A stretch of DNA of 64,000 bases from Paludibacteraceae bacterium (GTDB lineage Bacteria; Bacteroidota; Bacteroidia; Bacteroidales; Paludibacteraceae), in assembly GCA_017444615.1 (NCBI GenBank), contig JAFSWF010000071.1, forward strand, positions 1 through 64,000, in the 5' to 3' direction. Position numbers and translations under genes: made by a program. Below are positions 45,063 through 55,255 of the stretch, one piece after another. Numbering within the stretch: the stretch's first letter is position 1; the number at the start of each line of letters is the position of its first letter. Below the pieces are notes generated by a model. The model made no database searches. It was not told the origin of the DNA and saw only the letters and a program-made list of their open reading frames with translations.

Positions 45063-46228
45063 GATTTCTTTATTTTAAAACAGTAGAACAATAAGTATGC
45101 AGCGCCGATAGCCATAACGAGGACTGCACCTGCTGAACCCATCACATCTGACATCAGACCCATTGCCAGCGGGAAAATCGTTCCGCCGAATAGACCCATG
45201 ATCATCAGACCCGAGATCTCATTCTGGTGGTCGGGATCATAGAGCAATGCTTGCGAGAAGCAAATGGAGAAGATATTCGAGTTACCAAATCCTACCAATG
45301 CGATGCCGATGTACAGTGCCCAAGCCGCCGTACCGAACCACAAGCAAATCATCGAAGCTACAATCATACATACAGAGATGACAGCGAACGAGCGTGCCGA
45401 GAGGTAACGCAGAATAAAACTACCGCTGAAGCATCCGATTGTACGGAAGATAAAATAGAGCGAGGTCGCAAAAGCCGCTTCGTCAAGGCTGAGCGAGAGA
45501 CGCTCCATGAGAATCTTCGGAGCGGTAGTGTTCGTTCCTACATCGATGCCTACGTGGCACATGATGCCCAGGAAGCACAAGAGAATATAAGGTTTGCCAA
45601 GCAGCGCGAAAGCCTCTTTGAACGATGCCGCTTTATCAGCCGGAGCTTCGTCAATGTGCGTAAAACCGAGGGCGAGGATTGCCAATATACCTATGAGCGC
45701 ATAGATAGGGAACAGCACTTTCCAGCCTAATCCAAAGGACGGTAACACTTGCGTTGCACCCCACATAGCGATGTAAGGAGCCGAGAAAGAAGCGATCGCT
45801 TTGACAAATTGACCAAAAGTGAGGGTCGATGCCAGTTTATCGCCCGTTACGATGTTCGACACCAACGGGTTGAGAGATGTTTGCATCAATGCATTACCGA
45901 TGCCCAGCAGCGAAAATGCGATAAGCATCAGTGCATAGCTCTCGCCAAAAAGCGGCAGAACAAGCGACAGCACGGTAACAATGATAGAAAGCAACACGGT
46001 TTTCTTACGGCCAATCTTATTCATCAACATTCCCGTCGGAACGGAGAACAAGAGGAACCAGAAGAAGACGAGCGAAGGCATGATATTCGCCTGCGCATGA
46101 GTGAGACCGAGATCTTTCTGCACGTAGTTGGAAGCGATGCCGACGAGGTCCACAAAGCCCATGGTGAAGAAAGCAAGGAGTACAGGAAGCAAGACCAGCT
46201 TGCTCATTTGCGATTTGTCAGTAGTCAT
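45059..46228 (-). CDS. MFS sugar transporter (FucP-like)
   Basis: 389 aa, about 12 helices. FFTMGFVDLVGIASNYVQKDLGL at the start, MNKIGRKKTVLLS in loop 2-3, and VGFGNSNIFSICFSQAL in the second half fit the glucose/galactose/fucose:H+ symporter branch. By context it imports fructose across the inner membrane. Confidence 0.9.
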   Translation of the reverse strand: MTTDKSQMSKLVLLPVLLAFFTMGFVDLVGIASNYVQKDLGLTHAQANIMPSLVFFWFLLFSVPTGMLMNKIGRKKTVLLSIIVTVLSLVLPLFGESYALMLIAFSLLGIGNALMQTSLNPLVSNIVTGDKLASTLTFGQFVKAIASFSAPYIAMWGATQVLPSFGLGWKVLFPIYALIGILAILALGFTHIDEAPADKAASFKEAFALLGKPYILLCFLGIMCHVGIDVGTNTTAPKILMERLSLSLDEAAFATSLYFIFRTIGCFSGSFILRYLSARSFAVISVCMIVASMICLWFGTAAWALYIGIALVGFGNSNIFSICFSQALLYDPDHQNEISGLMIMGLFGGTIFPLAMGLMSDVMGSAGAVLVMAIGAAYLLFYCFKIKKS

Positions 46229-46238
46229 TGGTATATAA

Positions 46239-46259
46239 TTTTTAATTCTTAATTCTTAA
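46239..46259. repeat. three-copy TTCTTAA array
   Basis: TTTTTAA, TTCTTAA, TTCTTAA at the 3' end of the GH32 gene, overlapping its stop. Confidence 0.75.
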
Positions 46260-47667
46260 TTTCGTAGATAGTGGCTTCTCCGCCCTGCACTTCAAGGTGA
46301 TTATAGGGCTCAGAAGGGAAGACGAGGTTGGTCATCGCCCATGCACCATCGCCGTCAAAAGCTTCAATAGAGCAGTGGTCGATGAAGAGGTGTATGGTGT
46401 ATGATGAACGTTGTACAAAGAGGGGAGTGGTGGTGACGGCGGCAAACTCATGCGAGAAAGAGCAGTCGCCCGAGGCGGTGCGGTCCATAGAGAAGGTATG
46501 ACTGTGCACATCAAGCGTCATCGTCACTTTCTCGCCTTTATTATTCGAAAGAGTGATGACTGCATCTTGTTCGCCGGTAAGGTGTAGCTCAATGATGCAC
46601 GCATCGGTCGGACGTTTGATACTTTTGCCTTTGATAGCCCATGATTCCGGAGAGGGCACTACGCGTACACGTGCCTCGCCCGCGTCATCTATATATAACG
46701 AGAGATCGCGTGCGATGGTGTTCTGCGAACGGAAAGCGACGGTTGGAACAATGGTGGCGTATTGCCAGTTACTCATCCATCCGATGGCCACAATGCGGTT
46801 ATCGGGCGCATTATGCCATGTAACGGTCGCATAGTGGTCCTTGCCGTAGTCAAGCCACTTAATCTCTTCCGGCGCATCCTCGCACGTAAAGGTCTTACCA
46901 TCCCAGTTACCGACAAAGTATTGGGTAGCCGAACCGCCGAACGGTCCACCCGGGTTGATATTGAGTAACAACACCCACTTATCTCCTTCCTCCTTCATCC
47001 TTTCATCTTTCAATTGAACAAGGTCCGGGCACTCCCACACACCACCGTGCTCACCATATTCAGCTCCGAAGCGGCTGAGCAACGTCCATTCTTTGAGATT
47101 AGGCGAACCATAGAAACGCACTTCCTGCTGGCATGCCAGCACCATCGTCCATTGGTTAGACTGCTCATCCCAGAACACTTTGGGGTCGCGGAAATCAGGA
47201 ATGTCACCCATAAGAACCGGATTGCCTTCATAAGCAGTAAACGTACGCCCGCCATCAAGGCTATAAGAGATCGATTGGTTTTGTGTCTCACCGGCAGAGG
47301 TGTAGATGGCAATGATAGCGTTTTCTCCGAAACCTGCTGTGTTAGCACGGTCAATGACGGCAGAACCGGAGAAGATAGTGCCGTTGGCATCGGGGTAGAT
47401 AGCTATCGGCAGATACTCCCAATGAATAAGATCCTTGCTCACTGAGTGCGCCCAGTGCATAGGACCCCAAACGGGAGCCTCAGGGTTATGCTGGTAATAA
47501 AGATGCCAGAGACCGGTGGTCTCGTCAAAGAACATACCATTGGGATCATTCATCCAATTAGCCTCAGGCGTATGGTGATAAACAGAACGGTAAGGCTCAG
47601 ACGGCTTGGTGCATGCCGAGAGAAGCACAAAGAGACAAAGTACAATGTACAAAGGAATGCGTTTCAT
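46249..47667 (-). CDS. GH32 fructanase/invertase lipoprotein
   Basis: 472 aa: lipobox LLSAC, then a five-blade propeller and a C-terminal beta sandwich. Catalytic set intact: nucleophile Asp41 in NWMNDPNG, stabilizer in FRDPK (about 161) and acid/base Glu212 in VWECPDL. Likely an exo-acting enzyme finishing oligofructans to fructose. DERMKEEG (about 221-228) is heptad-encoded. The signal peptide core LYIVLC is repeat-derived too. Confidence 0.95.
   Translation of the reverse strand: MKRIPLYIVLCLFVLLSACTKPSEPYRSVYHHTPEANWMNDPNGMFFDETTGLWHLYYQHNPEAPVWGPMHWAHSVSKDLIHWEYLPIAIYPDANGTIFSGSAVIDRANTAGFGENAIIAIYTSAGETQNQSISYSLDGGRTFTAYEGNPVLMGDIPDFRDPKVFWDEQSNQWTMVLACQQEVRFYGSPNLKEWTLLSRFGAEYGEHGGVWECPDLVQLKDERMKEEGDKWVLLLNINPGGPFGGSATQYFVGNWDGKTFTCEDAPEEIKWLDYGKDHYATVTWHNAPDNRIVAIGWMSNWQYATIVPTVAFRSQNTIARDLSLYIDDAGEARVRVVPSPESWAIKGKSIKRPTDACIIELHLTGEQDAVITLSNNKGEKVTMTLDVHSHTFSMDRTASGDCSFSHEFAAVTTTPLFVQRSSYTIHLFIDHCSIEAFDGDGAWAMTNLVFPSEPYNHLEVQGGEATIYEIKN
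46987..47014. repeat. four-copy 7-bp array inside the GH32 gene
   Basis: TTCCTCC, TTCATCC, TTTCATC, TTTCAAT; encodes LKDERMKEEG next to the acid/base motif. Confidence 0.82.
47634..47654. repeat. three 7-bp units forming a signal-peptide core
   Basis: GACAAAG, TACAATG, TACAAAG; identical to 8145-8165. Confidence 0.85.
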
Positions 47668-47703
47668 GAGTGTTGTGTTTTGTGTTATGTTATGAACAAG
47701 TCA

Positions 47704-47730
47704 GCATAGGCGGTAGTCGGCCGCCTATGC
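47704..47730 (-). promoter_or_regulatory. intercistronic stem-loop in the fructan operon
   Basis: GCATAGGCGG and CCGCCTATGC form a perfect 10-bp stem with a 7-nt loop between the large DUF4960-like gene and the GH32 gene. No U-run, so probably RNA stability or differential expression. Confidence 0.65.
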
Positions 47731-47743
47731 CGTTTAAAAGGTA

Positions 47744-50197
47744 TTATAATTGTGCCCCAAGCACGTTGTATGTTTTGTTGTCACGAATGATAACTACTTG
47801 ACCGTTACGCAGCGCCTTAGTTGCTTTCACCGCATTAACATTGGTATTTTCAACGCCGGTAGGGGTAGATTTCGAAACCGTAATCGTTTTGGTTACTTGG
47901 GTAGTAGCGGTTACGTTCTTCGGAATCTTATAACCATCGGCACTACGAGTAGCGGTGATAGTTGCTTCACCTTCTGCCTTAAGAACGAGTTTCTTGTAGT
48001 TAGCGTCATTCTCATGCTCCGGATCTGCTACGATCTCTACGATATCTGGATTGCTGCTGATCCATTCGAGCGCAGACGATTTATCCTCTATTTGCACGAT
48101 TTGCTCATTATTCACATATCCATCTGTCGGTTCAGCGACCCATGCAAATCCGGGTACCTCATCAATATTGAGGTAATAGAGGATGTCGCGGGTGAGAATC
48201 TTAATGGCATCCGTCGGACTTGCCCAATGGTAAGAGGCTAGACCCATTGCAATGATAGTGCCTCGGCCAGTTGCTGTAGGATAGAACTCGGCCATACCTA
48301 CGTTCTCTATGATACTATTGACACCGTCTGTATCGTCATGTCCCCATGCTCCAAGTACACGGCAGTTATGATCGGCCTCGTATTGGGTAAGACGTTGCGC
48401 ATCGTTTTTTCCATAATCTGCGAAATTAAACCAAACGCAGTTATTATCAGTATGTTGTCCCCATGCCATGATTTCGGTATTTGTGCCCATGTTCGCATAG
48501 ACAGCATGGGTACTATGGTCAATTGCGCCGCCATTTTCGAAGTTCCAGCTATTACCCACACGCCATGGACCACGCTCTGCATAACCACCATTTTGGTATT
48601 GCGGATAGTCATTGCGACCGAGGTCACCTACGAGACGGGTTGCTTGTTTGGAAACGAACACATTACCACCGGCATTGACAAAGGCTGCAAGGTTGTCTCG
48701 GAAGGTGTCACCTCCAAGGTCATTGTAATAATCAGCACTTTCTTTGCCTACATGGTCATTATGGATCCAAAGCACTTTAACAGCCGAGTTGAGAGAAGCT
48801 AAATCAGAAGGACGAATGAAGCAACCATGCTGACCACCTACTTCCCCAACAATGAATTGCTCACGGAACCAGTTGGCTGCCTCAAAGTCAGGACGAAGAC
48901 CTTCCTCGTTATCATAGTTGGACATTGTATGCAACGAATATGGCAGTACATACGCGAATTTGACAGCTTGGTCACCACCGGTTACAGGAATCTCAGCCGA
49001 GTTAATCGTAACTACATCGCTTTTCGGAGTTGTCCAACCGTCACCACTGACCGAAGCTTTGAAGGTGGCAGTACCGAAATAGTTGTAGTAAATATTTCCA
49101 TCCCCACTGCCAATATTGGCGATGGTAGCATCATCTGCCGAGTAGGTAATGGTATAATGTGAGTCATTCGTTGTAGCAGTCATGTAATGCTCTGAGCCAA
49201 TCACACCGGATTCAGGAACGGTCTCGTTATTCCATGCGAGTGTGGGTTTCGGGGTGTTCAAGTATTCCAAAAGGCTCTTAGTAAATGCCTCGGTGTCTTC
49301 AAATCCCCATCCGGCATTATTGTTAATCCAAGAATAGGCCGCAAGACCCATGGTAATCACCGTTCCTTTGCGAGTATCAGTCGGATAGAACTCGATAAGA
49401 CCTCCGTAATGGCAGCCTGTACCATTTGCCCAACCGGCAAGAACCTTACAGTTATTGCGAGTTTGGAAAGCAATTAAATGGTCGCGATCATTTACATTAG
49501 TTTTAAGTTCTTCTCCTTCATAATAGTACATTCCCATATTGTAAAGAGAAATACCACAGTTGTTGTCGGTGATTTGTTTGCCGTTAGACCAAATCAATTC
49601 AGCATATCGGTATCCGTCTCTGTCTATAATATGGGGAATCGTAGAGAACATACGATGTCCTTCGTTGGAACCATCTGCATCAAAGAACTTAATGCTCATG
49701 CCCCATGTGTCTGCAGCACGATAGCCCCCATTACCGAAATCAGGTTCTATCACATCACCTGTCCCCGCTTCACTACTTTGGCCATTTGTAGCACCCACGA
49801 GACTCATCTCCAGACGAGTAGCTTGTTTTGCCAAAAAGACATTACCTCCGGCATTAACGAACGCTTGTAATTCATCAATATAGTCTGCAAATAATGCATC
49901 AAAACTATCATCTCCTGTTTTAGTGAAATTAATGCGGTCTACATATATCCAAATGGCATTGATGTCTGTAGGAATATTGCTCAGGTCATTGAAACAGATA
50001 AACTGACCGTTACCGGCCTCTACGTAATTGGTATTAAACCAATCATACGCACGGCGCTCAGGACTTTGCTCTGCGCCGTCCACTTCTTCATACCGCAATG
50101 CATCCCTATTCGTATTGTCCGCTGGAACGAGGAATGCCACTTTGGCATTGACCATAGTTGCTAAGCATAAAGCAACTAAAAAGAATAATTTTCTCAT
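47744..50197 (-). CDS. secreted protein with two DUF4960-like domains and Ig-like domains
   Basis: 817 aa. Signal peptide MRKLFFLVALCLATMVNA, not a lipoprotein. Domain order: DUF4960-like (about 20-300: YEEVDGAEQSPERRAYDWF, WIYVDR, AFVNAGGNVFLAKQATRL), Ig-like (300-400), second DUF4960-like (410-690: NAGGNVFVSKQATRLVGDLG, HNCRVLGAWGHDD, GTIIAMGLASYHWA), bacterial Ig2-like (700-800), and a tail RNGQVVIIRDNKTYNVLGAQL-type that resembles type 9 secretion C-terminal signals. DUF4960 is, as I recall, the domain of the levan-binding surface protein BT1761, so a fructan-binding role is inferred. Confidence 0.75.
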   Translation of the reverse strand: MRKLFFLVALCLATMVNAKVAFLVPADNTNRDALRYEEVDGAEQSPERRAYDWFNTNYVEAGNGQFICFNDLSNIPTDINAIWIYVDRINFTKTGDDSFDALFADYIDELQAFVNAGGNVFLAKQATRLEMSLVGATNGQSSEAGTGDVIEPDFGNGGYRAADTWGMSIKFFDADGSNEGHRMFSTIPHIIDRDGYRYAELIWSNGKQITDNNCGISLYNMGMYYYEGEELKTNVNDRDHLIAFQTRNNCKVLAGWANGTGCHYGGLIEFYPTDTRKGTVITMGLAAYSWINNNAGWGFEDTEAFTKSLLEYLNTPKPTLAWNNETVPESGVIGSEHYMTATTNDSHYTITYSADDATIANIGSGDGNIYYNYFGTATFKASVSGDGWTTPKSDVVTINSAEIPVTGGDQAVKFAYVLPYSLHTMSNYDNEEGLRPDFEAANWFREQFIVGEVGGQHGCFIRPSDLASLNSAVKVLWIHNDHVGKESADYYNDLGGDTFRDNLAAFVNAGGNVFVSKQATRLVGDLGRNDYPQYQNGGYAERGPWRVGNSWNFENGGAIDHSTHAVYANMGTNTEIMAWGQHTDNNCVWFNFADYGKNDAQRLTQYEADHNCRVLGAWGHDDTDGVNSIIENVGMAEFYPTATGRGTIIAMGLASYHWASPTDAIKILTRDILYYLNIDEVPGFAWVAEPTDGYVNNEQIVQIEDKSSALEWISSNPDIVEIVADPEHENDANYKKLVLKAEGEATITATRSADGYKIPKNVTATTQVTKTITVSKSTPTGVENTNVNAVKATKALRNGQVVIIRDNKTYNVLGAQL

Positions 50198-50226
50198 AAT
50201 ACTAAAATTTTAATTGGGTTAATTAT

Positions 50227-52581
50227 TTATTGAATCCATACTTTTTGTCCATTGAGGATATAAATACCGCGAGAGGGGTTCGAAACTTTGCGACCGAGCA
50301 GGTCATAAATACCGTTAGACAGAGTCTCTGCATCAACGTCTTCTATGCCCGAGGGTTGCGCTTTGATGATCTCTATCTTAGTATATTCCACCTCTTGTGG
50401 TAGCTCTACAAATTCGGGGATTTGTGCTGCATCGACATATGCCATTCCGCTTTGGATGGCCTTTGGCGCATCGCTCTTTACCGCTTGCACCGCATTATCT
50501 TCGATAATATACATACCTTCATCTACCTGCTTGGTGTCCGATGCATAGAGGTTAATATAGCCGATCAAACCATTCTCTGCCTTCGCTTCTTCGCGCACTC
50601 CGCTGAAGGTCATTTTGAAGACACCGGTGGTGGTATAATAGATATAAGGCACTCCGGCCTCCATCGCCTCTTTGCGAACGAGGATAACCGAATCACCGGT
50701 TTGATCGAAACTATAGATAGAATAGACTTCAGCACCCTCAATCTTGTCTGCCGCTACCGCATAATCCATACAGATGGTGCTGAAGATCTGCGGTGCGCTA
50801 TAACGGGTATACACCTTTTCCTCTATCGGCTCATTCTGCAGATAAGCGAGGGCATTAGTAGTAAGGGTGGTGACGTTATTGCGCTCAATACCATTATTGC
50901 TCGTGCCCCATTGATAAGCTGCGGCACCGATAGTCAGTATGCGACCGGGCCATTCTTCGGTGGCATTGAACTCCACAATATTGCTCAAGCAGTAATCGCC
51001 TATATTGCCTTGGATAGCCAGCACCGTAGCATTCCAGTCGGTCTCAAAATCGCGTACGCGTTGGATAAGACAGTTATCATAATGCGTGTCATCGTCCGAT
51101 GCGCGGAAGAAATCTTGCCACGAGCAGTAATCGTATGTTTTTTTGCACTCAGCGCCAACCAAGAACATATTCTTCGCTTCCCAATAGCCAAGCATATTGT
51201 TATACAGTTGATGACCACTCATGTTAAGTTGCTCATCCACGCATTCGCTCAAACCCATTACGGTGAGCATGCTGCGCTCATTGCCACGGTCCTCCGTAGT
51301 ATATTCCAGTGCTGAGTTGAACGCCGGTGCATAACCAATACGCCCCATGGTGTATGTCAGATAAACGGCTTGCTTGGTCAGCAGCACATTACCGCCTGCT
51401 TGAATATATTTGCTAAGTGCCTCACGGTACGGACTGAAGAGACCATCTTCAGGGCTTATACCTACGCGCTCAATGTTCACCCATAAGGTGCGCACACCGG
51501 CTGCATAGGCGTACGGCAGGTCTTGGATGGTGATAAAGCAACCTTTGCCGCTCTGCACATAGGTTTCGTTGAACCAAACAGCGGCGTTATGTTCCGGTTG
51601 TTCGCCATCATACCATCCTTTTAGCGACTCAATGGAAGAGGGAAGCAGGTACGCGACTTCTTTTAACGCATAGGCGGGGTGCATATGCTCCAAGTACTTA
51701 AGGGCACTGCGAGTAATGACCTGCGTGTTATCCCATCCGTTACCGGCATTACTGTAACTCCATGAGTACGCAGCCAGACCAAACATCAATACCGCTCCTT
51801 TGCGTGTGCTATTAGGGTTGAACTCAATGATGCCGCCGTATTCGCATCCGGTATTACCATTGGCCCACGAACCCAACACACGGCAGTTATTACGGCCTTG
51901 GAAATTCGCTAAAGCAGTATAATCATCTTTATCTGCCATACCAAAGGCGCCGATGCCCATACCGCAGTTATTGTTCGTCAACCGTTTGCCATCAGTCCAA
52001 ATGAGCTCCGCTTCGTTCTCATTCTTATGCGGCGCATCTTTGAAAATGGGGTGGCTAATATTAGACCCCCAACCCGGAAGGTCAAAGAAATAGTAATCCA
52101 CAGCCCAAGTAGCGGGATCGATATAGCCGCCGCAGTTATAATCCGGTGTGATGACCTCGTCATTGTCCATTGTGGCACCTACGAGGTCTTTCTCCAAACG
52201 GGTGGCTTGTTTGGCGAGCAGTACATTACCGCCGGCATTAACAAACGATTGCAATTGCGCTACGCGCTCCTCCGTAAAGAGAGCATCAAAATCTTCTGCT
52301 GTGAACCCTACGCGGTCCACATAGACCCAAAGGGTGTGCACATCGGAGGGAATGTTGCTCAGGTCATTGAAGCAGAGGAACTGCCCTTCGCTAGAGGCAA
52401 CAAAATTCTCATTGAACCAGTACCAAGCACGACGTTCGGGACTCTGCTCGAAGCCGTCATTCTCTTCGTACTGCAAGGCTTCCACACCGGTGTTATCCGC
52501 CGGAACAAGGAAGGCTACCTTGGCTTGGCTCATTGGAATGAGACCAAGGATAAGGGTGAAAAGAAGGAAAAGTTTTTTCAT
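50227..52581 (-). CDS. secreted protein with two DUF4960-like domains
   Basis: 784 aa. Signal peptide ending PMSQA. Two DUF4960-like domains: 20-300 is closely related to the N-terminal domain of the downstream neighbour (KVAFLVPADNTG, FEQSPERRAWYWFNENFV, CFNDLSNIPSDV, VNAGGNVLLAKQATRLEKDL, VGATM); 315-600 is more diverged (WVNIERVG, IQAGGNVLLTKQAVYL, GRILTIGAAAYQWG). Then a beta domain starting YSAPQIFSTICMDYAV and a tail GIYDLLGRKVSNPSRGIYIL resembling type 9 sorting tails. Likely duplicated with its neighbour; fructan binding inferred. Confidence 0.75.
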   Translation of the reverse strand: MKKLFLLFTLILGLIPMSQAKVAFLVPADNTGVEALQYEENDGFEQSPERRAWYWFNENFVASSEGQFLCFNDLSNIPSDVHTLWVYVDRVGFTAEDFDALFTEERVAQLQSFVNAGGNVLLAKQATRLEKDLVGATMDNDEVITPDYNCGGYIDPATWAVDYYFFDLPGWGSNISHPIFKDAPHKNENEAELIWTDGKRLTNNNCGMGIGAFGMADKDDYTALANFQGRNNCRVLGSWANGNTGCEYGGIIEFNPNSTRKGAVLMFGLAAYSWSYSNAGNGWDNTQVITRSALKYLEHMHPAYALKEVAYLLPSSIESLKGWYDGEQPEHNAAVWFNETYVQSGKGCFITIQDLPYAYAAGVRTLWVNIERVGISPEDGLFSPYREALSKYIQAGGNVLLTKQAVYLTYTMGRIGYAPAFNSALEYTTEDRGNERSMLTVMGLSECVDEQLNMSGHQLYNNMLGYWEAKNMFLVGAECKKTYDYCSWQDFFRASDDDTHYDNCLIQRVRDFETDWNATVLAIQGNIGDYCLSNIVEFNATEEWPGRILTIGAAAYQWGTSNNGIERNNVTTLTTNALAYLQNEPIEEKVYTRYSAPQIFSTICMDYAVAADKIEGAEVYSIYSFDQTGDSVILVRKEAMEAGVPYIYYTTTGVFKMTFSGVREEAKAENGLIGYINLYASDTKQVDEGMYIIEDNAVQAVKSDAPKAIQSGMAYVDAAQIPEFVELPQEVEYTKIEIIKAQPSGIEDVDAETLSNGIYDLLGRKVSNPSRGIYILNGQKVWIQ

Positions 52582-52608
52582 AATGTGTGCTTTATTAGGT
52601 GTGATGTT

Positions 52609-54162
52609 TTATTTCCAGATTGTTTCAAGAGGCTGTACTTGCGCGTTGGTGCAATCGCCTTCGATGGTAATGGTGCGGTAAATACTCTTAGGGTACACCG
52701 TGTTGGTAAAGCAGCATGCACCATCATTAGCAAAGACCTCTACGCTGCTCTTATCCACCACAATGTCAATATCCATTCGATCGCTATTACCTTCAATTGG
52801 ACCGCTCATAGAGGGCACGGCAAAGAGGGCACTGAACTGATACTCTCCGGTTTTGCCGGAGCGATTGCAATAGAGGCGGCGTTGGTCCGCATCGTAGGAG
52901 ATGCTATATTGCTCTCCGGCTTCGTTAGAGAGGGTGATTGTAGCATCTGTCTTGGTGGAGAGAGAGGCTTTCATCTCCCATGCATCCACATAATCGCCGG
53001 GGATAGTATAGGGCGTTTCAGTAAAGGTCTGCCAACCCATTGACAGTTTATTGATTTCGCGTACGGGTTGGGAGCAGAGCACATAATGGTTGCCCTTTTG
53101 TTTGAGCGATAACTCGCGCGGAATAGTATAAGCGCTCTTCCATTGCGTAGGCGGACATTGCGGAGCATAATCCCAGTTATTCATCCATGCCAGTTGCACT
53201 TTGCGTCCACCGGGGGCATTCGCCCATGTGACACCGGCGTAGTTATCAGCCCCGTAATCCAACCACAACGGGTAATCATCGGCATCGGGGGTAAAGGTTA
53301 CGCCATCGAAGTTGCCCACGAAATACATGGTGGACGAACCGGTAATATAACCATTTGGGTTAATGCTGACAATCATTACCCATTTATTCACATCATCAAA
53401 ATAGAGCAGGTCACAGCACTCCCATTGCGCCAGATTGCACCGATGAATATCCACGCGGAAGATGCCGTCATACTCCCAGTTCATGAGGTTATAACTATGC
53501 CAAATCTCAATACCAAGGTCCCAACCTCTGGCAACAGTCATGGTCCAGCGGGTGCGAATAGGGTCCCATGTAATCTTAGGGTCACGGAAATTATTGAGTT
53601 CGTAACTGGGCACGATAGGATTACCGTCAAATTTCCAAAAAGACTCGCCATTATCGGTACTGATAGCCAAACAAATCAATTGTTTGGCACCGGCAGCGGT
53701 GTAGTATGCCAAGATAGCACCATGACCAAAACCGGCTACATTATCATGGTCCACCACGCTACAACCGGAGAAGATAGCGCCGCGCTCATCGGGATAAAGA
53801 ACGGTGTTATGTTCCTCCCAATGCATGAGATCACGTGAGATGGCGTGTCCCCAACTCATTCCGCCGAAATCACATTCAATACCATGGGGATTATACTGGT
53901 AATACATATGCCATACGCCGTCCTTATAGACCAAACCATTAGGGTCATTGCTCCAGTTGCACCAAGTGGTATAATGAATCTGCGGACGGTATTGCTCCTG
54001 CCGCGTACTGGGTGATTTCTCGGGCTCAGGAACAACGGTAGTGTCCTCCGGTGGTACCACAGGCGGTTCTACCGGCGTTTCGGGTGTCTGCGTACATGCA
54101 AAGAAAAGGAACACAGGGACAATGTACAATGTACAAAGGAATATATGATGGAGATTTTTCAT
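52609..54162 (-). CDS. GH32 fructanase lipoprotein
   Basis: About 517 aa. Lipobox FFACT, then a proline-rich spacer (PETPVEPPVVPPEDTTVVPE) that would hold it off the membrane. Catalytic motifs: CNWSNDPNG, FRDPK, QWECCDL (Asp80, Asp201 and Glu255 if numbered from an ATG at 54183). I prefer the start at 54162 (MKNLHH) as a better signal peptide. The position after SusCD and binding protein fits the surface endo-fructanase role. Signal-peptide core LCTLYIVP is repeat-coded. Confidence 0.93.
   Translation of the reverse strand: MKNLHHIFLCTLYIVPVFLFFACTQTPETPVEPPVVPPEDTTVVPEPEKSPSTRQEQYRPQIHYTTWCNWSNDPNGLVYKDGVWHMYYQYNPHGIECDFGGMSWGHAISRDLMHWEEHNTVLYPDERGAIFSGCSVVDHDNVAGFGHGAILAYYTAAGAKQLICLAISTDNGESFWKFDGNPIVPSYELNNFRDPKITWDPIRTRWTMTVARGWDLGIEIWHSYNLMNWEYDGIFRVDIHRCNLAQWECCDLLYFDDVNKWVMIVSINPNGYITGSSTMYFVGNFDGVTFTPDADDYPLWLDYGADNYAGVTWANAPGGRKVQLAWMNNWDYAPQCPPTQWKSAYTIPRELSLKQKGNHYVLCSQPVREINKLSMGWQTFTETPYTIPGDYVDAWEMKASLSTKTDATITLSNEAGEQYSISYDADQRRLYCNRSGKTGEYQFSALFAVPSMSGPIEGNSDRMDIDIVVDKSSVEVFANDGACCFTNTVYPKSIYRTITIEGDCTNAQVQPLETIWK
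54118..54138. repeat. three 7-bp units forming a signal-peptide core
   Basis: GACAATG, TACAATG, TACAAAG; encodes LCTLYIV. Confidence 0.82.
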
Positions 54163-54175
54163 AGCTGACTTGTAA

Positions 54176-55255
54176 TTATTCATTGCCTAAACGCATGTAT
54201 TCGATGGCATTGCGCGCCATGAGTAAAATATTTTCCTGATAACAGTTATTATGCGGGAACGGTGATTTATCATCGGTGGTTTCATAGATGGGTGCACCGT
54301 TGGCATCCACGCCTACCTGACGGTAGTCTTTCATAGAGAACTCGCATCCACCGTTGCCAACGCAGAGTGCACGGCCTTTATAGTCTGTATTGCCTTTCTG
54401 CAACTCATAGACGTTGAGCTGAGACACCCAGTTGATTTGCGAATCCCACACACCCAGCGGCGTGATACCGTAATAGTCTTTGAGCAGCGTATAACAGATC
54501 TCTGCCTGCCAACTACGACCTGTTATCTCATGGGGGTAATTGAAGAAGAGGCAGTTATGGTTCTCCGACCATCCGGGGCCTTTGACCATGAACCCGCGGA
54601 CATTATTATCGGTAAAGATGGTGATGTCCTTGAAGAGCGGATGGGTGGAATGGTCTTTTTTGAACTTACCCCCTGGGAAGAGTTGTACTGCCATGAGCCA
54701 ATGACCCAAGTCCAGACCTCCTTTTCCGCAGAAACATTCCCAATCATGCGAAGGAGCGGTGTAAGTGCCTTGCGGCAGACGACCGAGATTCTCTATATAA
54801 AGCACGGCATGAGACCAAAGAATGATGTTGCCTCCGTTTTTATACCACGGTTCGATGAACTGTACGGCATTGAGCGCATCGGCGGGGATAGTGGTTACGT
54901 CATCGATATTATCCGTTTCAACGTCTCTTATCCAGAACAGAACGCGCAACGAATCGAGCGTGTGCTCTTTGATTTGATTGAAAGGCAGGAAGAGTGCTTG
55001 CGGGAACTGCTGGTGCATCCATAACCAAGCAGTGGCTTCGTCATCATCTCCTTCGTTCACCAATTGCTCCGGAGTGCTGTACAGGCTGAGGAAAGCAATC
55101 TGGTCTTCGCGAGCAAGGGGGATGTGACGCGTAGTGTCTTCTACTGGGTCAGGGTCGGGTACAACGGGTACAGGCACCTCTTCCGGCTTGCAGGCAACCA
55201 GCCAAAAAGCACAGAGGAACAATATACAAAGGACTATGGATTTTATCGTTCTCAT
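54176..55255 (-). CDS. DUF4960-like surface lipoprotein
   Basis: 359 aa. Lipobox LVACK and a short acidic proline spacer (VPVPVVPDPDP). One diverged DUF4960-like domain: DDDEATAWLWMHQQFPQA, LFWIRDVE, KNGGNIILWSHAVLYIENLGRL, GPGWSENHNCLFFNYP and GRALCVGNGGCEF. Overlaps the upstream GH32 stop by 4 bp (ATGA). Probably a second surface glycan-binding protein. Confidence 0.72.
   Translation of the reverse strand: MRTIKSIVLCILFLCAFWLVACKPEEVPVPVVPDPDPVEDTTRHIPLAREDQIAFLSLYSTPEQLVNEGDDDEATAWLWMHQQFPQALFLPFNQIKEHTLDSLRVLFWIRDVETDNIDDVTTIPADALNAVQFIEPWYKNGGNIILWSHAVLYIENLGRLPQGTYTAPSHDWECFCGKGGLDLGHWLMAVQLFPGGKFKKDHSTHPLFKDITIFTDNNVRGFMVKGPGWSENHNCLFFNYPHEITGRSWQAEICYTLLKDYYGITPLGVWDSQINWVSQLNVYELQKGNTDYKGRALCVGNGGCEFSMKDYRQVGVDANGAPIYETTDDKSPFPHNNCYQENILLMARNAIEYMRLGNE

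Noticed and set aside
52027..53043. Long plus-strand open frame opposite the DUF4960-like and GH32 genes
   Set aside because: It is antisense to two well-supported genes, crosses their junction and has no recognisable domain.
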